Source of the DNA: Trichodesmium sp. MAG_R04
GTDB taxonomy: Bacteria; Cyanobacteriota; Cyanobacteriia; Cyanobacteriales; Microcoleaceae
Direction of reading: 5' to 3'
Assembly (NCBI GenBank): GCA_023356515.1
Contig: JAKQYG010000295.1
Span: forward strand, 1-5,499
DNA: 5,499 nt
Shown piece after piece: positions 1 through 5,499 of this stretch. The translations under genes and the position numbers were made by a program. Numbering within the stretch: the stretch's first letter is position 1; the number at the start of each line of letters is the position of its first letter. Under the pieces are notes generated by a model, which saw only the letters and a list, made by a program, of their open reading frames with translations, did not search any database and was not told the origin of the DNA.

Positions 1-61
1 TTTAGAGCTCTCTTCAGATTCTACCAGGAATTTAGATTAAGAAAAAGAATTTGTCAACCCC

Positions 62-89
62 TAGACATTTGCTGACTTTCCAGTACAAT
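62..89 (+). promoter_or_regulatory. Candidate sigma-70 promoter of murA
   Basis: A TAGACA box (62-67, five of six matches to TTGACA) and a TACAAT box (84-89, five of six to TATAAT) are separated by 16 bp. Transcription would start near 96 and leave a leader of about 20 nt before the murA ATG. No better pair is visible in the 117 bp upstream of the gene. This is a consensus match only, in AT-rich DNA where chance matches occur. Confidence 0.5.
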
Positions 90-117
90 CAATAGCAAAA
101 ATTAAAATCAATAACTT

Positions 118-1509
118 ATGCCATTGAGGAAGGATAGAACCATCAATCAACAATTACATTCAATAGTGGAAAGCGATAATCCCGAATCATCCCCTGTCAA
201 TCAGTCAACACTGAAAATTTTGGGCCCTTCTTGTTTACAAGGAAACATTAATATTGGTGGTGCTAAAAATTCAGCACTCCCTGCAATGGCAGCAACACTA
301 CTTTCTTCAGGTGTGTGTCGTTTGCGTCAAGTCCCATGTCTAGCAGATATTAACATAATGGGGCAAGTTTTATCTGCATTGGGAGCAAAAATCAAACATA
401 ATACCAATACTTTTACTTTAGATATAGATGCAAGTATTATTAATAACTCTGAAGCTCCTTATGAATTAGTTAGACAATTGCGTGCTAGCTTTTTTGCTAT
501 AGGTCCTATTTTGGCCAGACTAGGAGTGGCTCGGATACCACTACCTGGTGGATGTGCTATTGGTGCTAGACCTGTTGACCTTCATGTTAAAGGTTTGCAA
601 GCTCTAGGAGCAGAAGTTCATATTGAACATGGTATGGTTAATGCTTATATCAGTAGCAGTAAAAAAAAGTTACGAGGGGCAAAAATTTATCTTGACTATC
701 CTAGTGTAGGAGCCACTGAAACTTTAATGATGGCAGCTACCTTAGCTGAAGGAGAAACAATCATTGAAAATGCTGCTCAAGAACCAGAAGTAGAAGACTT
801 GGCTAATCTATGTATAGCTATGGGGGCTAATATTTTTGGTGCAGGTACAAAAACTATAGTAATATCTGGAGTACCGAAACTACACTCAGTAGATTATACT
901 ATTATTCCTGATAGAATAGAAGCTGGTACATTTTTAATAGCTGGCGCGATTACTAATTCAGACATAAGTATTTCACCAGTAGTGCCTAAACATTTGAGTG
1001 CAGTTATTTCTAAACTTCAGTCAGTAGGAGTAAAAATTATACAGGAAACATCTGATAGCTTACACATTTTACCTAGTGAAATATTGAAATCTACTGATAT
1101 TGAAACTCAACCATACCCAGGTTTTCCTACGGATATGCAGGCTCCATTTATGGCTTTACTAAGCATTTGTTCTGGCAACAGTTGTATTACAGAAACAGTA
1201 TTTGAGAATCGTATGTGTCATGTTTCAGAACTAAATAGAATGGGTGCTAATATTAGGATAAAAGGAAATCATGCTATTGTCCAGGGTGTACCTAAGTTAT
1301 CTGCTGCTCCAGTCATTGGTAGTGACCTTAGAGCTTCTGCCGCCCTGATATTAGCAGCGCTAGCAGCAGAAGGGGAAACAATATTTCATGGTCTACAACA
1401 CCTTAATCGAGGCTACGAACAACTAGAAGTTAAATTGCAAAAGTTAGGAGCAAAATTGCAGAGAGTGGACTTAGTTGAGGAAAATGACATTTTTCAAGCT
1501 TCTATCTAA
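118..1509 (+). CDS. murA: UDP-N-acetylglucosamine 1-carboxyvinyltransferase (MurA)
   Basis: MurA transfers the enolpyruvyl group of phosphoenolpyruvate to UDP-GlcNAc in the cytoplasm, the first committed step of peptidoglycan synthesis. The 463-residue product is full length and has the repeated fold of the EPSP synthase family. By comparison with E. coli MurA I assign K50 and N51 (K22, N23) in GGAKNSALPA, R122 (R91), the active-site loop cysteine C146 (C115) in GGCAIGARPVDLH, R151 (R120), D339 (D305) in FPTDMQA, D403 and R405 (D369, R371) in SDLRAS, and R431 (R397) in NRGYE. The cysteine is retained rather than replaced by Asp, so the enzyme should be fosfomycin-sensitive. The first ~30 residues are a polar extension before the conserved LKILGP start; the next internal Met (57) lies past the substrate-binding KN pair, so ATG 118 is preferred. 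No clear Shine-Dalgarno precedes it. The downstream gene is convergent, so murA is probably monocistronic here. Confidence 0.97.
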   Translation: MPLRKDRTINQQLHSIVESDNPESSPVNQSTLKILGPSCLQGNINIGGAKNSALPAMAATLLSSGVCRLRQVPCLADINIMGQVLSALGAKIKHNTNTFTLDIDASIINNSEAPYELVRQLRASFFAIGPILARLGVARIPLPGGCAIGARPVDLHVKGLQALGAEVHIEHGMVNAYISSSKKKLRGAKIYLDYPSVGATETLMMAATLAEGETIIENAAQEPEVEDLANLCIAMGANIFGAGTKTIVISGVPKLHSVDYTIIPDRIEAGTFLIAGAITNSDISISPVVPKHLSAVISKLQSVGVKIIQETSDSLHILPSEILKSTDIETQPYPGFPTDMQAPFMALLSICSGNSCITETVFENRMCHVSELNRMGANIRIKGNHAIVQGVPKLSAAPVIGSDLRASAALILAALAAEGETIFHGLQHLNRGYEQLEVKLQKLGAKLQRVDLVEENDIFQASI

Positions 1510-1556
1510 AAAAATGACTTTACCATAAAATTGGGTTTAATACTAAATCCGGGTAT

Positions 1557-1570
1557 AAAAGCAGGCTTTT
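1557..1570 (+). terminator. Weak hairpin, possible murA terminator
   Basis: AAAAGC is followed after two bases by its complement GCTTTT, starting 48 nt past the murA stop codon. The T run lies within the stem rather than after it, and the next bases are CCTATC, so this is a weak intrinsic terminator at best. It is the closest stem to the end of murA. Confidence 0.2.
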
Positions 1571-1651
1571 CCTATCGTTCTATATCTATATTTAGCAAAG
1601 GCTACAACTTTAAAAATACTCTCTTAATAATAGGCGAGTTTAGTATAGAAT

Positions 1652-1673
1652 CTCGCCCTTCTGGGGCGACTTT
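1652..1673 (-). repeat. Palindromic dispersed element, copy 1
   Basis: Read on the minus strand, this 22-nt segment matches 3308-3329 (plus strand) at 20 of 22 positions and shares the uninterrupted core AGAAGGGCGAG. In this copy TCGCCC (1653-1658) and GGGCGA (1664-1669) form a perfect 6-bp stem around a 5-nt loop. It lies in the convergent spacer downstream of murA. No T run follows on either strand, so it looks like a REP-type intergenic palindrome rather than a terminator. Confidence 0.6.
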
Positions 1674-1811
1674 CCATGTTATGAATTCTTATTTGAGAAT
1701 AAGATTGGTTTTAAAATCTGCCTTGTCTCACAATATATAAAGGCTTTAACCATATTTGGGTAGCAAAAAGTACCAGATCTTCAACATCATACATTGTGAC
1801 TTTTATCAAAA

Positions 1812-1834
1812 GGGAAGTTTATTGATATACTCCC
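1812..1834 (-). terminator. Weak hairpin, possible MFS gene terminator
   Basis: On the minus strand GGGA-GT can pair with AC-TCCC across one bulged T, closing a loop of about 10 nt, and TTTT follows directly. It begins 66 bp past the stop codon of the transporter gene. The stem is short and interrupted, so the call is tentative. Confidence 0.22.
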
Positions 1835-1899
1835 CTCGTGTTTATCTTATCTAGCTGCTAACCTACAAAATCTGATAGCAAGAACATATATAGCTGAAG

Positions 1900-3243
1900 T
1901 CAGCTATCTTCATATATTGGTACAGTTTGTTTTGTATTATCAGTTTTATTATCTTCAAAGCGATCGCTGTCATTTAACTCTCTCTCTAGCCATCGTAACT
2001 CTGGAGTATGATAAGCAACTAATACCGCACTCATATTCAATAAACCCATCAATAAAAATAATAAAGCCATTCCTCTGCCATCTCCGACTCCAATAACTCT
2101 CCCTATACTACTTGCCAACATTCCATTTTCACTCATCAATGGTCTCAATATAAACTCTACTAAAGGTGCTACACTTAAATGGGTAATTACTAACAAAAAC
2201 TTTTCAATCATATTCTGCAAAGCAAAAACTCGCCCTTGTAAATTTTGAGGTACTTTTTGCTGCCAGATAGTATGATTCAAACTAACAATAACTGCCCTGG
2301 AAAATAAATAACAAAATCCTCCCGATGCCAGCAAAATTACAGCAGGTTTTAATCCTCCCAAACATAGACAGAATCCCTGGATAAATACAAATACTAAAAT
2401 AACTTCTATTTTTCGTTGAGAATTTCCCCATAAACTTACCATTACACTGCCTAATAACATCCCAATGCCAGTAATAGACATTACTATTCCTAGTTCTTTT
2501 TCTGAGGCAAAACTTAAAACTATTGGCAAGAACAAAACCTGTAATACTCCTGCACTTAGATAAACAACTCCAAAGAATATTGTCAACTTACGTAAACCAG
2601 AACGGACTGCTACATAATTCCACCCTGAAATAACTTCCTGCCATAACTCTTTAATACTTACTTTCTGTCTGATAGTTTTCTGCACTCGTCTAGGAAATCT
2701 CACCATTAATAGAGTAAAAAATGCTAGTAGATAGGTGCTAAAGTCTACTAATAATATACCGTGAAGGTTAATTTTGATTATTAATAATCCAGCTATACTC
2801 GGACCAAGAATTCTTGCTGTTGCTATTGCACCTTGTACCATGCCATTCGCCCGACTCAAGTGTTGTACTGGCACAAGTTGGGAAATTGCGGCTATATAAG
2901 CTGGCCATTGAAAAGCATTACAGATGGAACTAATACCCACTGCTATATATATATGCCAAATTTGTAGTTGTTCGGAGAATACTAAAAACATTATTGCTAA
3001 TGCTGTTACCCCAGTAATTGAGTCACTGACAATCATTACCCGACGGCGACTCCAGCGATCTACCATGGCACCAGCAAATGGTGAAATAAAAATACTAGGT
3101 AGATGAATGAATAATGATAATAGAGCATAATGGGTAATAGAACCTGTTGTTTGATATACCCAGACTGCTAGAGCAAATTCACTTAAACTAGAACCTAATA
3201 GAGAAAAAACTTGCCCTAACCATATAAATACAAATGTTTGCAT
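1900..3243 (-). CDS. MFS transporter, DHA3-like efflux family
   Basis: This is a 447-residue integral membrane protein of the major facilitator superfamily, with about 12 hydrophobic segments in two halves. The halves are split by a charged loop around residues 183-205 (RFPRRVQKTIRQK). Family signatures are the start WLGQVFSLLGSSLSEFALAVWVYQTTGS (residues 8-35, cited by position), motif A in the TM2-TM3 loop (GAMVDRWSRRRVM, 58-70), PAYIAAISQLVP (114-125) and GRVFALQN (337-344). The region GVGDGRG (385-391) before the last helix and the hydrophilic tail from about 415 match what I recall of cyanobacterial members. Relatives include drug and siderophore exporters such as MefA and EntS, so proton-driven export is likely, but the substrate cannot be read from the sequence. 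The ATG start fits the family's usual N-terminus, although no Shine-Dalgarno is visible. The gene lies downstream of the glycosyltransferase on the same strand. Confidence 0.9.
   Translation of the reverse strand: MQTFVFIWLGQVFSLLGSSLSEFALAVWVYQTTGSITHYALLSLFIHLPSIFISPFAGAMVDRWSRRRVMIVSDSITGVTALAIMFLVFSEQLQIWHIYIAVGISSICNAFQWPAYIAAISQLVPVQHLSRANGMVQGAIATARILGPSIAGLLIIKINLHGILLVDFSTYLLAFFTLLMVRFPRRVQKTIRQKVSIKELWQEVISGWNYVAVRSGLRKLTIFFGVVYLSAGVLQVLFLPIVLSFASEKELGIVMSITGIGMLLGSVMVSLWGNSQRKIEVILVFVFIQGFCLCLGGLKPAVILLASGGFCYLFSRAVIVSLNHTIWQQKVPQNLQGRVFALQNMIEKFLLVITHLSVAPLVEFILRPLMSENGMLASSIGRVIGVGDGRGMALLFLLMGLLNMSAVLVAYHTPELRWLERELNDSDRFEDNKTDNTKQTVPIYEDS
1960..1967. repeat. HIP1 octamer GCGATCGC
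   Basis: One exact copy of the highly iterated palindrome HIP1, which is strongly over-represented in many cyanobacterial genomes. It lies within the codons for the hydrophilic C-terminal tail of the transporter (residues SDR). It supports a cyanobacterial origin but is a single occurrence. Confidence 0.7.
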
Positions 3244-3307
3244 AATCTTGAATTGCTAGATAAATCAAAATAGAGTCGACTGAAACTTATTACGTTTGCT
3301 GAATAAT

Positions 3308-3329
3308 AAAGTGGCCCTAGAAGGGCGAG
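3308..3329 (+). repeat. Palindromic dispersed element, copy 2
   Basis: This is the plus-strand counterpart of the element at 1652-1673, matching at 20 of 22 positions. Here GCCCT (3314-3318) pairs with AGGGC (3322-3326) around a 3-nt loop. A C-to-G change at 3313 breaks the outer pair present in copy 1. It lies in the 242 bp spacer between the glycosyltransferase and the transporter, about 65 bp upstream of the transporter start, and is inverted relative to copy 1. It could act on readthrough from the glycosyltransferase, or be a passive REP-like repeat. Confidence 0.6.
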
Positions 3330-3417
3330 GCTTGAAATCCAATTTTTCGGTAAATCTTGATAAGCTTTTGTGCATTTAAATGACTTATTATTGTATGCCT
3401 CATTCAGAGAAAAAACA

Positions 3418-3445
3418 TTCTAAATTAGAAATTCTAAAATTTTAG
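3418..3445. repeat. Nested AT-rich palindromes downstream of the glycosyltransferase
   Basis: The arms TTCTAA (3418-3423), TTAGAA (3425-3430) and TTCTAA (3432-3437) alternate, so the middle arm can pair with either neighbour. They run into a perfect 12-bp palindrome, CTAAAATTTTAG (3434-3445). The cluster starts about 40 bp past the glycosyltransferase stop codon on its transcript. The stems are too AT-rich to be good terminators; a protein-binding site or chance is possible. Confidence 0.45.
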
Positions 3446-3485
3446 CGGCTTATTTGTCACATTATTTTTATCACTCTTGATACTA

Positions 3486-4709
3486 TTAAGATTTGAGCAT
3501 GATTTGCTCTTGCCAAACTTGAACTAAGTTAGCTACTGCATTATCCCAACTATATTTTGCAATAGTTTCTCTGGCATTAATACCCATTTCTCTTCGTAAA
3601 TTAGTATCTTCAATTAAGAGCTTCAATTTCTCACAAAAACTTTCCTGATTTTCTGGTGTGAATAATAAGCCATTCAAATTATCTTGAATATTTTCTGTGA
3701 CTCCTCCTGCTTGAGGGGCAACTACTGGAATACCTGCGGCAAAGGCTTCTAATATAGTTAAACCTTTAGTTTCTTTTTCTGAAGCTGTGACATGAAAATC
3801 ACTATTTTTCAAAATATTAGGTATATGATCAGGAGGTATTCTACCTAATAGATAAACGTTATTTGTTACTCTAGCTAATCTGTTTGATATTTCATCGCGC
3901 ATGGGACCATCTCCAACAATTATTATGGCAACATTTTCTATATTTACTAATTGCTGAAATCTCACAAAAGCATTTAAGGTAAATTGCCAACCCTTATCTC
4001 CTGTTAGTCTACCTAAAAATACTATTTTTACTTTGTTATCTAAATTAGGAATTTTATAATTTGATTCCCAAAAATTAGCTGTTCTTGTGGCAGACTGAAA
4101 TTTTTCTACATCAATTCCAAGAAAGTTGACGTACATAGAATTTTTGATGCCCATACCAATAATTTTTTTATAGGTAATACTACTAGAAACTAAAGTTATA
4201 TCATATTGATTGTAAATTGAAACAAAACTTTTCTTAAAAATTAACTGCAGGAGCATATTAATTCTTTTTGGCAAAGGTAAAAAATCTTCAAAATATTCTA
4301 AAAAGTTAGTTCTAAAAGTACAAACACAGGGAATATTATTTTGTTGAGAAAATCCGATACCGGCTAAACGAAAAAAACCAAAAAATAATCTTTCTGGTTC
4401 GTCTACATGAATGATATCTGGTTGAAATTTTTCTAATTCTCGATGGACTATTTGGTAAGTATTAAATCCTACGTTTCTATCAAAATCTAGAAATGGTGTA
4501 CTAGGTAAGTTAATGACTTGAACTCCAGGAAAAATATTACCCGTATAATCCTTCCAGTTGGGATATAAATGAGCAAGGGGACTATAGTCTGGGCAAAATA
4601 ATAAAACTTGATGTCCGAATTGGCTAAGTTTTTGGACTCGATAATAACCGCTAACGGTTACTCCATCTAATATGGGCAAAAATCCAGAGGTAATAATGGC
4701 AATTTTCAT
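3486..4709 (-). CDS. GT4-family glycosyltransferase (GT-B fold)
   Basis: The 407-residue product is a retaining glycosyltransferase of family GT4, expected to act in the cytoplasm or at the inner membrane face and to transfer a sugar from a nucleotide donor. The N-terminal Rossmann domain (about 1-200) has the glycine-rich acceptor-side loop LDGVTVSG (14-21) and PDIIHVDEPE (97-106). The C-terminal donor domain (about 225-390) has FLGRLTGDK with R234 and K239, VGDGP (265-269), and the E-x7-E pair E313/E321 in ETKGLTILEAFAAG, then APQAGGVTE (331-339). The layout resembles SqdX and PimB/MgtA-type enzymes, but the motif usually read as YHT or FHT is TFRT (131-134), with Arg133 in place of His. 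Acceptor and sugar are therefore unknown; glycolipid or exopolysaccharide synthesis is possible. ATG 4709 gives the expected MKIAIITSGFLP start. Upstream is polypyrimidine with no Shine-Dalgarno. Confidence 0.9.
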   Translation of the reverse strand: MKIAIITSGFLPILDGVTVSGYYRVQKLSQFGHQVLLFCPDYSPLAHLYPNWKDYTGNIFPGVQVINLPSTPFLDFDRNVGFNTYQIVHRELEKFQPDIIHVDEPERLFFGFFRLAGIGFSQQNNIPCVCTFRTNFLEYFEDFLPLPKRINMLLQLIFKKSFVSIYNQYDITLVSSSITYKKIIGMGIKNSMYVNFLGIDVEKFQSATRTANFWESNYKIPNLDNKVKIVFLGRLTGDKGWQFTLNAFVRFQQLVNIENVAIIIVGDGPMRDEISNRLARVTNNVYLLGRIPPDHIPNILKNSDFHVTASEKETKGLTILEAFAAGIPVVAPQAGGVTENIQDNLNGLLFTPENQESFCEKLKLLIEDTNLRREMGINARETIAKYSWDNAVANLVQVWQEQIMLKS

Positions 4710-5052
4710 AAATTAAGGAAGAAGAAATAAGGAAAAAGGCAATAAATCTAAATCTTAAACTAAGGAACTATCAATAAACCCGATCGTGAGTGACAATATC
4801 AATCAAAATAATAACTTCTTCTGTGGTATTTTTATCAATCTTTCAAGAAGATACTATCCTACAAGAGCTTTCAAAATTATATATATAAGCTTTTTGTGAA
4901 GTAATATAGAGACACTCCATAGAACATCTATATATCAATTTTTTCAAAATTTAGAGGATTTTCGACCACAGAAAAGTATCCACACTATAGCTTTACTGTA
5001 GAATTGTAATATTTACCTACAGATTAGAAAATCAACTACTATAAAAAATTTT
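4710..5052. other. AT-rich non-coding stretch upstream of the glycosyltransferase
   Basis: About 340 bp with no supported gene on either strand. The best short frame is a 25-codon minus-strand ATG frame (about 4843-4920) with no ribosome binding site and no recognisable content. It should contain the glycosyltransferase promoter, but no convincing -35/-10 pair stands out on the minus strand. An inverted pair CTGTAG (4996-5001) and CTACAG (5017-5022) is spaced by 15 nt. GTAATATTTAC (5006-5016) has only five bases between GTA and TAC, not the eight expected for NtcA. Confidence 0.5.
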
Positions 5053-5085
5053 TAGCCCCTATCCTAAAAAAAAGGAAAGGGACTA
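5053..5085 (-). terminator. Strong hairpin, likely terminator of the small minus-strand unit
   Basis: Arms 5053-5065 (TAGCCCCTATCCT) and 5073-5085 (AGGAAAGGGACTA) pair over 13 positions with two mismatches, closing a 7-nt homopolymer loop. Read on the minus strand, the hairpin is followed by AAAA and then TTTTTT. It begins 69 bp beyond the stop codon of the short ORF at 5155-5259, the right place for its terminator. It also separates that unit from the glycosyltransferase promoter region. The T tract starts four bases after the stem, so efficiency is uncertain. Confidence 0.5.
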
Positions 5086-5154
5086 TTTGCAGATAATATT
5101 AAACTTACCAACAAAGTTATTAAAAATGATTATAAAATCAAAAGTACCGAATCA

Positions 5155-5259
5155 TCAAATTAGTCTTTGATCGTAACGAAATAAATTGATGGGATGATAA
5201 AGATTAGATAATAACTGACAAATAAAAATAGCAGTTTCTTTTTGTTTATCTGTTGGCAA
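5155..5259 (-). pseudogene. Truncated DUF6888-like small protein gene
   Basis: A TTG-started frame of 34 codons plus TGA. The product contains TDKQKETAIFICQLLSNLYH followed by PINLFRYDQRL. From memory this resembles the N-terminal half of cyanobacterial DUF6888 proteins: roughly 55-60 residues, a cysteine-containing helix, LSNLY, an RYD-R motif, then a beta-rich tail of the type YILAG...W.F. Here the frame stops directly after RYDQRLI, and I could not find the tail in any frame of the following 70 bp, so it is probably C-terminally truncated. The TTG start is supported by GGAG seven bases upstream and an in-frame TAA just before it. A promoter-like pair upstream and a hairpin downstream frame it as a separate transcript. 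The family function is unknown; I recall pairing with another short protein (DUF6887), not seen here. The family call rests on recollection; a short intact peptide remains possible. Confidence 0.5.
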
Positions 5260-5266
5260 AAATTAA

Positions 5267-5270
5267 CTCC
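5267..5270 (-). promoter_or_regulatory. Shine-Dalgarno GGAG deciding the TTG start of the DUF6888-like ORF
   Basis: GGAG on the minus strand lies seven bases before the TTG at 5259-5257. It is the clearest ribosome binding site in the window; the other start codons lack one. An in-frame TAA at 5263-5265, between this site and the TTG, rules out a longer product in this frame. Confidence 0.5.
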
Positions 5271-5275
5271 ATATA

Positions 5276-5290
5276 GCAAATGGCATTTGC
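5276..5290. repeat. 15-nt perfect palindrome in the leader of the small ORF
   Basis: GCAAATGGCATTTGC consists of two perfect 7-bp arms around one central G. It lies between the candidate -10 box (5307-5312) and the GGAG site (5267-5270) of the DUF6888-like ORF, a position typical of an operator for a dimeric regulator. The single-base centre favours a DNA-binding site over an RNA hairpin. Confidence 0.45.
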
Positions 5291-5306
5291 CCTCTACGGA
5301 TAGCGT

Positions 5307-5336
5307 ATTTTACAACCCACATTCCGCACTTCTTAA
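5307..5336 (-). promoter_or_regulatory. Candidate promoter of the DUF6888-like ORF
   Basis: On the minus strand TTAAGA (5331-5336, four of six to TTGACA) and TAAAAT (5307-5312, five of six to TATAAT) are 18 bp apart. Transcription would begin near 5300, about 40 nt before the TTG start. It is a consensus match only, but the position fits the ribosome binding site and downstream hairpin. Confidence 0.3.
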
Positions 5337-5423
5337 CATTACATTGATAAGTTTTATTAATCTATCGCCCCGAATGCTCTCCCTGAAAACCTTATAGCTA
5401 TGGGCATCGATTTTCACTGTCAT
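5310..5423 (-). other. Possible short ORF of 37 codons, unidentified
   Basis: An ATG frame encodes a basic 37-residue peptide (begins MTVKIDAHSYKVFRESI, ends MLRSAECGL) with balanced composition that reads more like protein than the surrounding DNA. There is no Shine-Dalgarno, and an in-frame TAG lies five codons upstream. It ends 50 bp before the DUF6888-like ORF on the same strand and could be an upstream partner, the C-terminal relic of a transposase or other gene, or chance. I do not recognise a family. Confidence 0.2.
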
Positions 5424-5432
5424 AAAGAACTG

Positions 5433-5461
5433 TAACTAATTTTCTCATAAAAAATTAGTTA
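5433..5461. repeat. 11-bp perfect inverted repeat near the right edge
   Basis: TAACTAATTTT (5433-5443) and AAAATTAGTTA (5451-5461) are exact complements around a 7-nt loop. They lie just upstream of the 37-codon frame on the minus strand. The right arm is followed by a direct repeat TTATTGATA (5459-5467 and 5472-5480). It could be an operator, a hairpin or the end of a mobile relic; the window edge prevents a decision. Confidence 0.5.
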
Positions 5462-5499
5462 TTGATAAACTTTATTGATATTAAGTTCTAGAATGAAGG

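Larger units (their letters stand above)
1510..1899. other. Convergent intergenic spacer between murA and the MFS gene
   Basis: This 390 bp AT-rich stretch separates the 3' ends of two convergent genes. It contains a small AAAAGC/GCTTTT hairpin (1557-1570), a palindromic element (1652-1673) and a weak hairpin near 1812-1834. A plus-strand open frame at 1531-1740 begins with TTG, has no ribosome binding site and runs through the palindromic element, so I do not call it. On the minus strand a 27-codon ATG frame (1711-1794) reads like protein but has no ribosome binding site; it could be a gene relic or chance. I see no RNA gene. Confidence 0.6.

Noticed and set aside
1531..1740. Plus-strand 69-codon open frame downstream of murA
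   Set aside because: It begins with TTG, has no ribosome binding site, has no recognisable protein content and runs through the palindromic element.
1890..1907. Hairpin TAGCTGA/TCAGCTA overlapping the transporter stop codon
   Set aside because: The stem is real on paper but has only a 2-nt loop and no T run on the minus strand, so it is not supported as a terminator.
2924..3106. Plus-strand 60-codon open frame
   Set aside because: It lies entirely antisense inside the well-supported MFS transporter gene and has no independent support.
4771..4804. TTGTCA-17-TGATAG on the minus strand as the glycosyltransferase promoter
   Set aside because: The -35 box is good but the -10 box matches the consensus poorly, so it is too weak to annotate.
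5006..5016. GTAATATTTAC as an NtcA site
   Set aside because: Only five bases separate GTA and TAC; the NtcA consensus needs eight, and no matching -10 box or gene follows.
1..5499. tRNA, rRNA, CRISPR array or complete insertion sequence
   Set aside because: I saw no cloverleaf or rRNA-like sequence, no regularly spaced direct repeats with spacers, and no full transposase with terminal inverted repeats.

Overview
The window looks like AT-rich chromosomal DNA from a cyanobacterium, probably a low-GC filamentous one. Four things point that way: the MurA sequence, the DHA3-type MFS exporter with its cyanobacterial-looking C-terminal region, one exact HIP1 octamer (GCGATCGC), and a short protein resembling the cyanobacterial DUF6888 family. 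Start codons mostly lack Shine-Dalgarno sequences and the spacers are long, which also fits. The species assignment is inference only.

Layout, left to right. A plausible sigma-70 promoter (62-89) leads into a complete murA on the plus strand (118-1509), which encodes the first committed enzyme of peptidoglycan synthesis with every catalytic residue I could check. A 390 bp convergent spacer (1510-1899) follows; it holds a small palindromic element and no convincing gene. On the minus strand come an MFS efflux-type transporter (1900-3243) and, 242 bp upstream of it, a GT4-family glycosyltransferase (3486-4709). These two share a strand and could be co-transcribed, but the gap contains palindromes and a second copy of the palindromic element, so coupling is unproven.

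The right end (4710-5499) is mostly non-coding. It contains a small minus-strand unit that is easy to miss: a promoter-like pair (5307-5336), a 15-nt palindrome (5276-5290), a well-spaced GGAG ribosome binding site, a TTG-started 34-codon ORF (5155-5259) resembling the N-terminal half of DUF6888 proteins, and a strong hairpin (5053-5085) placed as its terminator.

The genes do not form one obvious pathway. MurA is core cell-wall metabolism. The glycosyltransferase probably makes a surface or lipid-linked glycoside, and the transporter exports an unknown substrate. I did not find a clear new multi-gene system. The two best leads are the truncated DUF6888-like unit with its apparent regulatory parts, and the 22-nt palindromic element present in inverted orientation on both sides of the transporter gene.
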